The notes beneath the pieces were generated by a model that saw nothing but the letters and a program-made list of their open reading frames with translations, was not told the DNA's origin and made no database searches. From NCBI RefSeq assembly GCF_003002895.1, contig NZ_PVTI01000007.1:1-64000 (forward strand): DNA of 64,000 nucleotides. Reading direction: 5' to 3'. Origin of the DNA: Knoellia remsis (GTDB taxonomy: Bacteria; Actinomycetota; Actinomycetes; Actinomycetales; Dermatophilaceae). The position numbers were made by a program, and so were the translations under genes. How positions within the stretch are numbered: position 1 is the stretch's first letter; the number at the start of each line of letters is the position of its first letter. This document shows, in pieces, positions 8,720-17,219 of the stretch.

Positions 8720-9776
8720 CCACGACCACGACCACGACCTCGACGACATCCACGACCTGCTCGTGCGCGCACCCATGCCGGACCTGCACTACGACCTCGC
8801 ACAGACGCTGCGAGCCGGTCGGCGCGTCCGGATGCGCCGACGACTCGCCGCGGGCGGGGCCGGTCTCGCAGCCCTCGCTGCGGTGGCGGTCGGGTTCACC
8901 GCCCTCGGTGGTCTGCCCGAGCGCGAGACCCGTCCCGCCGGCACCGGACCGACCGTCGGCGTCAGCGCTCCCGTCTCGGCCGAGCTCCTCGACTACCGCT
9001 ACGCAGTCGAGCTCAGGCCGGGCCCGGACGGTGCCGGGCCGACCGTGGTCTCGTACTCCGTCGAGGGCGGCAAGCGCACCGAGCTGTCCCGCTGGACCGC
9101 CCCGACCGACGAGAAGGTGTCGCTCCGCCCGTCGCCCGACGGCACCGTCCTGCTCGGCATCGCGCCGGCCTGGGCCCGGACCTTCACGCTCGTCACGGCC
9201 GACGGGGCCCCCGCCTCCGCCGGGGCGCAGCAGGCCCGCCCCCTTGACGGCACCGACTTCCAGGCGGTCGGGTTCCGGCTGGGCGGCGGTGTGAAGGCCG
9301 ATGCGCTCGACGTCATCTGGAGCGACGACGACGGCGCCTATGACGCCAAGGGCGACGCGCTGCCGTCCACGCTCGATGCCGCCACCGGTACCCGGCTCAT
9401 TCTCGACCCCACCCGGCGGCTCATCCTGTCCGAACGCCTCGACGGCCGCGAGAGGTCGATCTCCACCTATCCCGCCGGCTCCACACCGTGGAACGCCGAC
9501 GGCTTGGACCAGCGCGCGACCTCGGTCCAGGTCTCGGCCGCGACGTTCGCCCTCCCCACCAAGGGCCAGACGCCACGCAACGTCGTCGTGCGCTGGAGCA
9601 CCGGCGAGACCGGACCCGCCGTCATCGTGGGGGCGCCCGGCGAGTGGACCTTCGTCGCGGGCGTGCGCGAGCGTCCGGACACCCCGCCGAAGGGGCAGGT
9701 GTTCCCCACCGCCGTCGAGTGGACCGACTCCTCCGGGACCCGCCGGAGCGAGCCGGTGAAGGCTCCCACGAACTGA
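8712..9776 (+). CDS. Single-pass membrane protein paired with SigE-family sigma factor
   Basis: A 354-residue protein with a histidine/aspartate-rich N-terminus (MPDHDHDHDLDDIHDLLV), a basic patch (GRRVRMRRRLAAGG), one membrane helix at about residues 52-72 and an extracytoplasmic domain of about 280 residues. It resembles the product of 6610-7632 in length, layout and segments such as GTGVLLG/GTVLLGIAP, so the two operons are a duplication. A role as the sigma factor's membrane partner is inferred; no known anti-sigma motif is visible. The N-terminal HDHDHD could bind metal. A strong hairpin follows at 9792. Confidence 0.75.
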   Translation: MPDHDHDHDLDDIHDLLVRAPMPDLHYDLAQTLRAGRRVRMRRRLAAGGAGLAALAAVAVGFTALGGLPERETRPAGTGPTVGVSAPVSAELLDYRYAVELRPGPDGAGPTVVSYSVEGGKRTELSRWTAPTDEKVSLRPSPDGTVLLGIAPAWARTFTLVTADGAPASAGAQQARPLDGTDFQAVGFRLGGGVKADALDVIWSDDDGAYDAKGDALPSTLDAATGTRLILDPTRRLILSERLDGRERSISTYPAGSTPWNADGLDQRATSVQVSAATFALPTKGQTPRNVVVRWSTGETGPAVIVGAPGEWTFVAGVRERPDTPPKGQVFPTAVEWTDSSGTRRSEPVKAPTN

Positions 9777-9791
9777 GGCGCGAGTACCGCA

Positions 9792-9845
9792 CAAGGCAAG
9801 CGGGCGGCATACCGAACGATCTCGGTATGCCGCCCGCTCGCCTTG
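9792..9845. terminator. Bidirectional hairpin built from inverted GTATGCCG copies
   Basis: Two 24-base arms (one mismatch) flank the loop ACGATC. The arms contain CGGCATAC and GTATGCCG, the dispersed motif of this genome, in inverted orientation. The hairpin lies between the plus-strand membrane-protein gene (stop 9776) and the minus-strand MaoC gene (stop 9860), so it can terminate both. Confidence 0.8.
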
Positions 9846-9859
9846 CGGGAGAAGGAGAC

Positions 9860-10423
9860 TCAGCCCTCGGCGGGCTCCTCCGGCGTGGCGTCGGGGCCGG
9901 GCCAGTTCTTGTCCGGCTGCGGGGTCGGACGGCCCGGCTGCTCGCCGCCGCGCGCCTCGAGGTAGTTCGCCTTCGGCACCATGACCTTGCGGCGGAAGAT
10001 GCAGACGACCTTGCCGTCCTGGTTGTAGCCGATCGTCTCGACGTGGACGACGCCGCGGTCGTCCTTGCTGCTGCTCTCCCACTTGTCGAGGACACGCGTC
10101 TCGCCGTAGAGGGTGTCGCCGTGGAAGGTCGGCGCGACGTGCCGCAGGCTCTCGATCTCGAGGTTGGCGATGGCCTTGCCGCTGATGTCGGGCACGCTCA
10201 TGCCGAGCAGGATCGAGTAGACGTAGTTGCCGACGACGACGTTCTTGCCGAACTGGGTCGTCTCCTCGGCGTAGTTGCTGTCGAGGTGCAGCGGGTGGTG
10301 GTTCATCGTGAGGAGGCAGAAGAGGTGGTCGTCGTACTCGGTGACCGTCTTCCCGGGCCAGTGCTTGTAGGTCGCGCCGACCTCGAACTCTTCGTAGCTG
10401 CGTCCGAACTGCATGCCGCCCAT
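9860..10423 (-). CDS. MaoC-family acyl-CoA hydratase (mesaconyl-CoA hydratase-like)
   Basis: A 187-residue hot-dog-fold enzyme. The hydratase motif is visible around DHLFCLLTMNHHPLHLD (residues about 31-47), and the core strand HVAPTFHGDTLYGETRVL follows. MaoC proteins of this shape hydrate enoyl-CoAs; ones encoded with CitE-type lyases and an acyl-CoA dehydrogenase, as within the next 12 kb here, act on mesaconyl-C1-CoA. That assignment is inference from context. The C-terminal 25 residues are proline/glutamate-rich and probably disordered. It converges with the sigma operon across the hairpin at 9792. Confidence 0.82.
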   Translation of the reverse strand: MGGMQFGRSYEEFEVGATYKHWPGKTVTEYDDHLFCLLTMNHHPLHLDSNYAEETTQFGKNVVVGNYVYSILLGMSVPDISGKAIANLEIESLRHVAPTFHGDTLYGETRVLDKWESSSKDDRGVVHVETIGYNQDGKVVCIFRRKVMVPKANYLEARGGEQPGRPTPQPDKNWPGPDATPEEPAEG

Positions 10424-10497
10424 CCTTGCGTGCGGGGTGGTGTCGCGCAGCCCGTATGCCGCGTGCGATCCCTCACAAGTCCACCCCCGGGCTGAGC

Positions 10498-10557
10498 CGC
10501 ACTTTGCGCGTCATGACGCAGTTCTTCCTGCGCCCTGACGCGCAATCTGCGCCCTGG
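10498..10557. repeat. Palindromic element A, overlapping a coding 3' end
   Basis: GCACTTTGCGCGTCATGACG and, on the other side of a short loop, the segment ending GCGCAATCTGCGCCCTGG (10540-10557) form an imperfect hairpin. The last 18 bases recur exactly at 11622-11639. The element contains the stop codon and last codons of the AbiEi/DUF559 gene, so it encodes that protein's C-terminus and may act as its terminator. Confidence 0.6.
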
Positions 10558-11518
10558 CCTGACGCATCTTCTCGGCGACCCGTTCGGGGTTCTCGAGATC
10601 GGACCACACGAGACGCACAACGATCAGCCCCATGGCGCGCAGCCGGTCCTCGCGCCGCTTCTCAGCGACCAGCGCAGCCCGCCCCTCAGCACCTTCGTAC
10701 TTCACCGAACCGTCGAACTCGACGACGATCTTGTTGTCGACGAAGAAGTCCACGCGGGCCACGAACCCGTTCACGTCGCTGAGCGCCACCTGACTGCGCG
10801 GCGCGTAGCCGAGGTCCTGCAGCAGCAGTCGGGTGCGTGTCTCACCCGGAGACTCGCACTTGGGGTCGGCCCGCTTCACGAGCTGTTGAAGGTGCCATGC
10901 CTGCCGCGGGGTTGCCGGGACGAGCCCGGACGCCACGGCCGAGTTCACCTCATCGAGGGTGGTGACCTTCCGGTGCAACGCAGCATCCAACGTCACCAGG
11001 CCCACCACGTGCCCGCTGGAGACACAGAGCTGCACCACGGCATACGCAACGCTCACTGCCCGAACACCGTCGACGGACGTCACCACTCCCGCACGCTCGT
11101 CGAGGACGGCCTCCGTCGGGACGTGATCCGACGGAGGCTGTGCCTCGGGCAGCCTCAGGTGTGGCAGGAGTGTGAGCCCGGTATGGGTCCGCACCCGGTT
11201 GACGTCACCGTGCAGGGTGACCTTGTCCATGGAGACTCCCCACAGCTCAAGACCGTGCAGGGCAACGGCGCTGGGGCCTGCGGCAATGGCTCCGGGACGG
11301 CCGATCATCACGGCGCGGGTGCGCAGGATCAGACGCGCCATGGCATCGGCCTCGCCCCACACCTCGGTGAGCACGTACGCCCCTTGGCGGACTCGGACGG
11401 CATCGCCCGACCCCACCAGTCGGGTGAGATCTCGAGTGGTGAGGCCGTAAGTACGGGCCTGTCCTGCCGCGAAGACCCCACCCTGGGCTCGGGCCAACGT
11501 CAGAAGTCCGATATCCAT
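10511..11518 (-). CDS. AbiEi-like winged-helix protein fused to DUF559 endonuclease-like domain
   Basis: A 335-residue protein. The N-terminal third (LARAQGGVFAAGQARTYGLT) resembles the AbiEi antitoxin-type winged helix, and the C-terminal third is a DUF559/Vsr-like nuclease domain (ARVDFFVDNKIVVEFDGSVK, then LVVEKRREDRLRAMGLIVVR-like text ending VRLVW). Such fusions are common singletons in actinobacteria with no proven function. No AbiEii toxin neighbour exists, so a toxin-antitoxin role is unlikely. ATG 11518 is chosen because homology begins there; the frame stays open to 11596. Palindromic elements sit at both ends of the gene, and its final residues (RAQIARQGAG) are encoded by one of them. 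Confidence 0.8.
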   Translation of the reverse strand: MDIGLLTLARAQGGVFAAGQARTYGLTTRDLTRLVGSGDAVRVRQGAYVLTEVWGEADAMARLILRTRAVMIGRPGAIAAGPSAVALHGLELWGVSMDKVTLHGDVNRVRTHTGLTLLPHLRLPEAQPPSDHVPTEAVLDERAGVVTSVDGVRAVSVAYAVVQLCVSSGHVVGLVTLDAALHRKVTTLDEVNSAVASGLVPATPRQAWHLQQLVKRADPKCESPGETRTRLLLQDLGYAPRSQVALSDVNGFVARVDFFVDNKIVVEFDGSVKYEGAEGRAALVAEKRREDRLRAMGLIVVRLVWSDLENPERVAEKMRQARAQIARQGAGRTAS

Positions 11519-11576
11519 ACTGGGAAGCGTGCCCGATGTCGCGACACCGGCCGCAACGTTTTCCACAGCAGGGCCC

Positions 11577-11639
11577 GGGCGCAGATTGCGCCCCATGGCG
11601 CAGCTATATCCGCGTCATCGCGCGCAATCTGCGCCCTGG
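11577..11639. repeat. Palindromic element B (hairpin)
   Basis: GGGCGCAGATTGCGC (11577-11591) and GCGCAATCTGCGCCC (11622-11636) form a perfect 15-bp stem around a 30-base loop. The right arm plus TGG repeats exactly at 10540-10557. The element lies after the DUF2332 gene and upstream of the AbiEi-like gene and probably terminates the former. Confidence 0.7.
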
Positions 11640-11661
11640 TCAGCGCACGCGGCGCGCCCGG

Positions 11662-12720
11662 TCAGGTGAGTTCGACGGGGACGCCGTGGTAGTGGCAGCG
11701 GGCGACGAGCTCGCCGTCGACCTCGATCGTGACCGGCAGCCCGTCGCCGGGGTCGAGGCCCACCGCGCGCGGGTCCTCCATGGCGACGTGTGCGACCGGT
11801 CCCCGCGAGCGGGCCTCTGCGACAAGGGCATCCACCCGCCGCGTCTCCTCAGCGGGCCAGTACTGCCGGGTGATCGACTGCCACACGACCGTCAGCACAC
11901 CAGGCTCGACGACCTCACCCCGAGCACCGTCCGGGCCGGCCGCCCCGCCGAGCTGCGCCTCGAGCCAGTCCGCGGCACCCGCACGGTCGACGATGACCGG
12001 CTCGACCCGGGCCACCTCGAGCGCAGCCGACAGCCGCTCGTGCCGCCCGACCTGCGAGGGCCACACGAACGAGCGCAGCAGCACCGCCCCCTCCTCGCTC
12101 GCGGCATCTATCGGCAGCAGGTCACAGCCACGCCGGGACACGACCTCCACGGCCGGCGGCGCGAACCCGGCAAGCCCGAGCCCATCCATCACCAGGGGCG
12201 AGCCCACCGGCCCCCACGACCAGCCGTCGCCCACGAAGCGGAACCGGTCCAGCAGGAGGTTCAGCCCCGCCGACGCGCCCGGCTCCAGCAGCCGGACCCG
12301 CGAAAGACCATGTGCGCGAACGGCATACGACAACCCGACGAGCAGGGCGATGCTTCGCCCGGGGTCGTTGGTCTGCGGGTGAGCGGCCAGCCCCTCCCGC
12401 ACGCGAGGCGCCCACCGACGCAGAACCGGCTCGGCCACCGCCCACACACCCTCGGGCGCGGCCGTCCCCCCGAGACAGGGATAGAACGGCTCCAGCTCCG
12501 GCGCATCCCCCGTCAGCACGACCCGGAAGAGCGAGGCCAGGAACCGCAGGTGGATCATGTCCGCCGCCGCATCGTCCTCGTGCCCGGCGAGGATCTCGCG
12601 CATCACTCCGCCAGCGGCCCAGTCGTCGCTCGCGCCGTCGAGCAACGCGGCATACAACGGATCCGGGTGCTCGCTGTGGCGCAGCCGCTCGCCGAGGTCG
12701 GCTCCGTCGAAGGCAGTCAT
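11662..12720 (-). CDS. DUF2332 family protein
   Basis: A 352-residue cytoplasmic protein matching the actinobacterial DUF2332 family. Recognisable segments are DPLYAALLDG, LASLFRVVLTGDAPEL, LLEPGASAGLNLLLDRF (a Rossmann-like glycine-rich segment), RRGCDLLPID and a C-terminal WQSITRQYW block. The biochemical function is unknown. ATG 12720 (MTAFDGADLGERL) is chosen as the family's usual start; the frame stays open far upstream only because it is antisense to the G+C-rich pepP gene. It diverges from the aminopeptidase gene with 18 bases between starts. Confidence 0.8.
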   Translation of the reverse strand: MTAFDGADLGERLRHSEHPDPLYAALLDGASDDWAAGGVMREILAGHEDDAAADMIHLRFLASLFRVVLTGDAPELEPFYPCLGGTAAPEGVWAVAEPVLRRWAPRVREGLAAHPQTNDPGRSIALLVGLSYAVRAHGLSRVRLLEPGASAGLNLLLDRFRFVGDGWSWGPVGSPLVMDGLGLAGFAPPAVEVVSRRGCDLLPIDAASEEGAVLLRSFVWPSQVGRHERLSAALEVARVEPVIVDRAGAADWLEAQLGGAAGPDGARGEVVEPGVLTVVWQSITRQYWPAEETRRVDALVAEARSRGPVAHVAMEDPRAVGLDPGDGLPVTIEVDGELVARCHYHGVPVELT

Positions 12721-12738
12721 GCGTGCCACCATAGGTGG

Positions 12739-14232
12739 GTGAGCGAAGAGCAGAAGCAGGCCGAGAACCGCGCCCGTCCCACGACCGATGAGCTCCGCAC
12801 CTTCATCCGCGAGGACTGGGCCGACCGTCGACCGCAGTCCGAGGGTGAGGCAGCCGTCGCTCCGTATGCCGCGGCGCGCCGCGAGAAGGTCAGCGAGCTC
12901 TTCCCGGGTGAGCGACTCATCGTCCCCGCCGGCGGCCTCAAGGTCCGCAGCAACGACACCGACTACGTCTTCCGCCCGCACAGCGCCTTCGCACACCTCA
13001 CCGGACTCGGCGCCGACCGCGAGCCGGACGCCGTCCTCGTCCTCGAGCCCACCGACGAGGGACACGAGGCGATCCTCTACTTCCGCCCGCTCGGCGAGCG
13101 CGAGAGCGACGAGTTCTTCGCCGACACCCGCTACGGCGAGTTCTGGGTCGGCGCCCGCCCGAGCCTCGAGGACGTCGAGCGCGAGCTCGGCCTCACCGCC
13201 CGCCACATCGACGAGTTCGAGGCCGCTGCAGCCAAGGACGCCGGCGAGATCACCGTGCGCCTCGTGCGCGACGCGGAGGCCGAGCTCACCGCCCGCCTCG
13301 ACACCGCCCGCGTCGAGAACGGCGCGAGCGCCGAGTCGCTGCAGGAGGCCGACGACGAGCTCGCCCGCGAGCTGTCCCTGCTCCGCATGGTCAAGGACGA
13401 GTACGAGGTCGAGCAGATGCGGGCCGCCGTCGATGCGACCAAGGTCGGCTTCGAGGCCGTCATCGCCGGGCTCGCGCAGGCCGTCGAGGGCGGCCGCGGC
13501 GAGCGCTGGATCGAGGGCGTCTTCGGCCTGCATGCCCGCCACCAAGGCAACGGGGTCGGCTACGACTCCATCTGCGCCGCCGGCGACCACGCCAACACGC
13601 TGCACTGGATCAAGAACACCGGCGACGTCGCCGACGGCGAGCTCGTCCTGCTCGACGCGGGCGTCGAGGTCGACAGCCTCTACACCGCCGACATCACTCG
13701 CACCCTCCCGGTGACCGGCACCTTCTCGGAAGCGCAGCGCGAGATCTACGACGCTGTGTATGCCGCGCAGCAGGCCGGTCTCGAGGCCGCCCGCCCGGGC
13801 AACAAGTTCTCCGACATCCACGCCGCCGCCATCCGGGTCATCGCCGAGCACCTGTACGCATGGGGGCTGCTGCCCGAGGGCGTGACCGTCGAGGACACCC
13901 TCGACGCCGACCACGGCCAGTACCACCGCCGCTGGATGGTGCACGGCACGTCGCACCACCTCGGCATCGACGTCCACGACTGCGCCCTCGCGACCCGCGC
14001 CGACTACATGGACGCCGAGCTCACGCCCGGCATGGTCCTCACCGTCGAGCCGGGGCTCTACTTCAAGGCCGACGACCTCAAGGCGCCCGAGCGCTTCCGC
14101 GGTATCGGCGTGCGCATCGAGGACGACATCGTCATCACCGAGGACGGCCACGAGAACCTCTCGGAGGCCATGCCGCGCGCGAGTGCCGACGTCGAGGCCT
14201 GGATCGCGGACATCCGCGCGAAGCGGTCCTGA
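12739..14232 (+). CDS. pepP: Xaa-Pro aminopeptidase (aminopeptidase P family)
   Basis: A 497-residue M24B metallopeptidase that removes N-terminal residues preceding proline. The creatinase-type N-terminal domain (about 40-180) includes FRPHSAFAHLTGLG. The pita-bread catalytic domain follows, with dimetal ligands in LLDAGVEVDSLYTADITRTL (two aspartates), HGTSHHLGIDVHD, TVEPGLYF and GIGVRIEDD. GTG 12739 is chosen because it opens the conserved VSEEQKQAEN region and the divergent DUF2332 gene starts 18 bases away. The usual family length is about 490, so the gene is complete. Confidence 0.95.
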   Translation: MSEEQKQAENRARPTTDELRTFIREDWADRRPQSEGEAAVAPYAAARREKVSELFPGERLIVPAGGLKVRSNDTDYVFRPHSAFAHLTGLGADREPDAVLVLEPTDEGHEAILYFRPLGERESDEFFADTRYGEFWVGARPSLEDVERELGLTARHIDEFEAAAAKDAGEITVRLVRDAEAELTARLDTARVENGASAESLQEADDELARELSLLRMVKDEYEVEQMRAAVDATKVGFEAVIAGLAQAVEGGRGERWIEGVFGLHARHQGNGVGYDSICAAGDHANTLHWIKNTGDVADGELVLLDAGVEVDSLYTADITRTLPVTGTFSEAQREIYDAVYAAQQAGLEAARPGNKFSDIHAAAIRVIAEHLYAWGLLPEGVTVEDTLDADHGQYHRRWMVHGTSHHLGIDVHDCALATRADYMDAELTPGMVLTVEPGLYFKADDLKAPERFRGIGVRIEDDIVITEDGHENLSEAMPRASADVEAWIADIRAKRS

Positions 14233-14253
14233 CCTCGCCGCTCCAGCGGGCGG

Positions 14254-15003
14254 TCAGCCGCGCCGGTTGACCACATCGAGGACCAGGGCGTGCGAGACCC
14301 CATGCGCCCCAACCTTTTTCGCCCCCTCCTCGAGGATCATTGGCACGAGCTGGTCGGGCTTGGGGAAGGTGTCCGGGAGCGCCGAGTTGTATGCCGTGTG
14401 CGCCTCGAGCGAGGCGACCGCCACGTCGACGTGGTCGGACACGTCGACGTAGTGCGTGGGCGTCATCGTGCCCGTGAACGCAAGCAGCCCGACGTGCCAC
14501 GGTTCGAAGCCCTCATCCACGAGCTCGGGGAAGATCCACCGGTTCCCGGCGTCGGCCACGGCGTCCGCGCAGGCGAGGCCGACGGCCCGGTGGTCGGCCT
14601 GGTTGAGCCAGCCCTCGAACCGGGTGCCGTAGTCGCCGGTGATGACGAGCTCCGGCCTGCGCCGCCGGATCTCGCGCGCGATGTCGCGGCGGAGGGTGAG
14701 GCCGTACTCGACCATGCCGTCCCGGTGGTCACCGAAGTCGACCTCGTCGACACCGACGACGGCCGCGCTCGCACGCTCCTCCGCCTCGCGGACCGGACCC
14801 GCCTCCGCCGGTGACATGGTGTCGATACCGGCTTCGCCACGGGTGAGCAGGAAGTACGTCACGGTGACACCCGCGGCGGTCCATCGCGCCACCGCGGCAG
14901 CCGTGCCGTACTCAATGTCGTCAGGGTGAGCGACGACGCACAGGACCGAGGAGAAGTCCTCGGTCAGTGGCTCGAGCGAGGCGGCGGGAGCAGTGGCGTC
15001 CAT
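14254..15003 (-). CDS. PIG-L family deacetylase
   Basis: A 249-residue LmbE/PIG-L-type zinc deacetylase. The zinc site is AHPDD (about 30-34) with ADHRAVGLA later in the protein. It resembles MshB/Mca relatives that deacetylate GlcNAc-linked substrates or hydrolyse mycothiol conjugates; a canonical MshB is encoded at 48354, so this paralogue has another substrate. It is convergent with pepP, whose stop is 21 bases away. Confidence 0.88.
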   Translation of the reverse strand: MDATAPAASLEPLTEDFSSVLCVVAHPDDIEYGTAAAVARWTAAGVTVTYFLLTRGEAGIDTMSPAEAGPVREAEERASAAVVGVDEVDFGDHRDGMVEYGLTLRRDIAREIRRRRPELVITGDYGTRFEGWLNQADHRAVGLACADAVADAGNRWIFPELVDEGFEPWHVGLLAFTGTMTPTHYVDVSDHVDVAVASLEAHTAYNSALPDTFPKPDQLVPMILEEGAKKVGAHGVSHALVLDVVNRRG

Positions 15004-15024
15004 GCTCCCGAGGCTAGACCCCGC

Positions 15025-15741
15025 TCAGCCCGCCGGAGGCGGGTTCGGACCCGCCGGGTCGGCGGGGTTCGCCGGCGGCACCGGGCTGCCCGCGGCCGAC
15101 TGCCCGAAACCCTGCTGGGGCTGGCCATGGCCCTGCTGCGCCTGCCCGTAACCCGGCTGCGGCTGGCCGTAACCCTGCTGGGACTGCTGCTGGACCACGG
15201 CCTCGTCACGCATCCGCTGTGCCTGGGCCTGCGCCGCCGCCATCGGGTCCATCTTGGCGAGCAGCTCGCGCCCCGCTGTCGCGTGCTTGTGCTCGGTGAG
15301 CACCTCGTACTTCGTCGCGACGACCTGCGTGATGGACGTGAAGTCGCGCTGGCCGCCGGTGAACGAGTAGCCGACGAGCGCCCAAATGGCGCCGAACACG
15401 GCACCGAAGATCACCGTCGTGACGACGGTGACCATGGCGGACCCGCTCTGGTCGAAGAGGGCGAAGATGATGCCGATGAGCAGACCCAGCCAGGCACCGG
15501 ACAGCAGGCCGCCGACGAGCACCCGTCCACGCGTCAGCCGGCCGGTGACCCGCTCGAGCTGCTTGAGGTCGGTGCCGACGATGAGGACGTCGCGCACCGG
15601 GAACTCGTTGTCGGACAGGTAGTCCACGGCCTTCTGCGCCGCGGCATACGTGTCGTAGACCCCGAGGCTCATCGGGTACTGCAGGGACAGGACCTGGGCG
15701 GCAGCCGCCGGCCCGAGGCCACGCGTCGGTTGGGTGCTCAT
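15025..15741 (-). CDS. General stress protein 17M-like (DUF1269-type) membrane protein
   Basis: A 238-residue protein. Residues about 26-70 (LGVYDTYAAAQKAVDYLSDN, VLIVGTDL) match the general-stress-protein N-terminal domain. Two hydrophobic segments follow (GLLSGAWLGLLIGIIFALF; VVTTVIFGAVFGAIWALVG). The C-terminal 65 residues are a glutamine/glycine/proline repeat (GYGQPQPGYGQAQQG), which explains the tandem repeats in the DNA around 15120-15200. ATG 15741 is chosen over GTG 15747. Function is unknown; the family is linked to stress responses. Confidence 0.8.
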   Translation of the reverse strand: MSTQPTRGLGPAAAAQVLSLQYPMSLGVYDTYAAAQKAVDYLSDNEFPVRDVLIVGTDLKQLERVTGRLTRGRVLVGGLLSGAWLGLLIGIIFALFDQSGSAMVTVVTTVIFGAVFGAIWALVGYSFTGGQRDFTSITQVVATKYEVLTEHKHATAGRELLAKMDPMAAAQAQAQRMRDEAVVQQQSQQGYGQPQPGYGQAQQGHGQPQQGFGQSAAGSPVPPANPADPAGPNPPPAG

Positions 15742-15823
15742 GCCCACAGTCTCCCACCCGAAGACTGGAGATGCCCTGTGTGCCGGCTGTCCGGCATACC
15801 GGGCATCCCTGACGACAACGCGC

Positions 15824-17038
15824 TCAGCGCTTCGCGGCGTAGTCCTCGAGGAGGCGGCGACCGATGATCATCTTCTGGATCTCGGCGGTGCCCTCACCGA
15901 TGAGCAGCATCGGCGCCTCGCGGTAGAGGCGCTCGATCTCGTACTCCTTGGAGTAGCCGTAGCCGCCGTGGATGCGGAAGGACTGCTCGACGACGTCGGC
16001 GCAGTACTCGGCGGCGAGGTACTTCGCCATGCCGGCCTCGAGGTCGTTGCGCTTGCCGGCGTCCTTGAGGCGCGCGGCCTTGACCATCATCTGGTGCGCG
16101 GCCTCGACCTTGGTCGCCATGTCGGCGAGACGGAAGAGGATCGCCTGGTGCTGCGCGATCGGCTTGCCGAAGGTCTCGCGCTGCTGCGCGTAGGCGATGC
16201 CGAGCTCGAACGCGCGCCGCGACACCCCGCACGCGCGGGCGGCGACGTTGACTCGGCCGACCTCGACGCCGTCCATCATCTGGTAGAAGCCCTTGCCGGG
16301 GACCCCGGCGAGGATCTGCGCGGACGTCGTCTCGTGGCCCTCGAGGACGAGCTCGGTCGTGTCGACGCCCTTGTAGCCCATCTTCTCGATCTTGCCGGGC
16401 ACGGTGACGCCCTGCGCGGTCTGGCCGAAGCCGGGCTCCTTCTCGACGAGGAAGGTCGTCATGTTCTTGTAAGGGCTGTCGGACTCGCCGAGGTCGGTCT
16501 TGACGAGCACGGCGACGAGGTTGGCCGAGCCGCCGTTGGTGAGCCACATCTTCTGCGCGTTGACGGTCCACTTCTGGTCAGCGCCATCGCCCTCTCCGGC
16601 AATGGCTTTGGACGTGATGGCGGCGACGTCGGACCCAAGCCCGGGCTCGCTCATCGAGAAGGCGCCGCGGATCTCGCCGGTCGCCATCTTCGGCAGGTAG
16701 CGCTGCTTCTGCTCCTCGGTGCCGTGCTGCAGCAGCATGTAGGCGACGATGAAGTGCGTGTTGATGATCCCACTCACCGACATCCAGCCGCGCGCGATCT
16801 CCTCGACGCACAGGGCGTAGGTCAGCAGCGACTCGCCGAGCCCGCCGTACTCCTCGGGGATCATCAGCCCGAAGATCCCCATCTCCTTCATTCCCTCGAC
16901 GATCTCCGTGGGGTACTCGTCGGCGTGCTCAAGCTCCTGCGCGACGGGGATGATCTGCTCGTCGACGAACTGCCGGACGAGCTTGATCAGCTCGCTCTGC
17001 TCGTCGGTGAGGCCGTCGGTGCTCTGGAGCCGGGACAT
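15824..17038 (-). CDS. Acyl-CoA dehydrogenase (possible methylsuccinyl-CoA dehydrogenase)
   Basis: A 404-residue FAD-dependent acyl-CoA dehydrogenase. The FAD/substrate motifs AFSMSEPGLGSD (about 152-163), MWLTNGG, QRETFGKPIAQHQA and the C-terminal GEGTAEIQKMIIGR are intact. It oxidises an acyl-CoA and passes electrons to ETF. Its company (MaoC hydratase at 9860, two CitE-type lyases at 19366 and 20235) makes (2S)-methylsuccinyl-CoA a reasonable substrate, but short-chain acyl-CoA is equally possible. ATG 17038 (MSRLQSTDGL) is chosen because FAD-domain homology begins there. The frame stays open upstream to 17311 as a shadow. Confidence 0.88.
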   Translation of the reverse strand: MSRLQSTDGLTDEQSELIKLVRQFVDEQIIPVAQELEHADEYPTEIVEGMKEMGIFGLMIPEEYGGLGESLLTYALCVEEIARGWMSVSGIINTHFIVAYMLLQHGTEEQKQRYLPKMATGEIRGAFSMSEPGLGSDVAAITSKAIAGEGDGADQKWTVNAQKMWLTNGGSANLVAVLVKTDLGESDSPYKNMTTFLVEKEPGFGQTAQGVTVPGKIEKMGYKGVDTTELVLEGHETTSAQILAGVPGKGFYQMMDGVEVGRVNVAARACGVSRRAFELGIAYAQQRETFGKPIAQHQAILFRLADMATKVEAAHQMMVKAARLKDAGKRNDLEAGMAKYLAAEYCADVVEQSFRIHGGYGYSKEYEIERLYREAPMLLIGEGTAEIQKMIIGRRLLEDYAAKR

Positions 17039-17163
17039 GCGTGAATGCCGCCTTCGCGTGGGGATACAGGGTTCTTTCGAGTATGCCGTCCGCGCACCGT
17101 CGCTCCCACCGCTCACCTGCGTGATTCCCCCCACCTCACGGAGGCCCCGGCGCCGTGCACGAC

Positions 17164-17207
17164 GGTGAGCCGGTATGCCGTGGCGCGCCACGGCATACCG
17201 GCTCACC
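17164..17207. terminator. Perfect 44-bp palindrome with inverted GTATGCCG copies
   Basis: GGTGAGCCGGTATGCCGTGG begins a perfect 22+22 palindrome centred at 17185/17186. It contains GTATGCCG and its complement. It lies just after the S1 protease stop (17220, minus strand) and is a likely terminator for that gene. Confidence 0.8.
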
Positions 17208-17219
17208 GGGTCGCTGGGG

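Noticed and set aside
10511-11518. Type IV toxin-antitoxin system (AbiE)
   Set aside because: The AbiEi-like domain is fused to a DUF559 domain and no AbiEii-type toxin gene lies next to it.
11662-14151. An 829-codon minus-strand frame spanning DUF2332 and the whole of pepP
   Set aside because: Only its downstream part (to 12720) is a real gene; the rest is antisense to the clearly conserved aminopeptidase and is a high-G+C shadow.
14308-14318. Third copy of the AACCTTT ECF promoter half-site
   Set aside because: It lies inside the PIG-L coding region with no CCGT box at the proper distance, so it is probably chance.
15110-15200. Minisatellite or mobile repeat
   Set aside because: The repeated bases encode a glutamine/glycine/proline repeat in the stress protein tail and need no other explanation.
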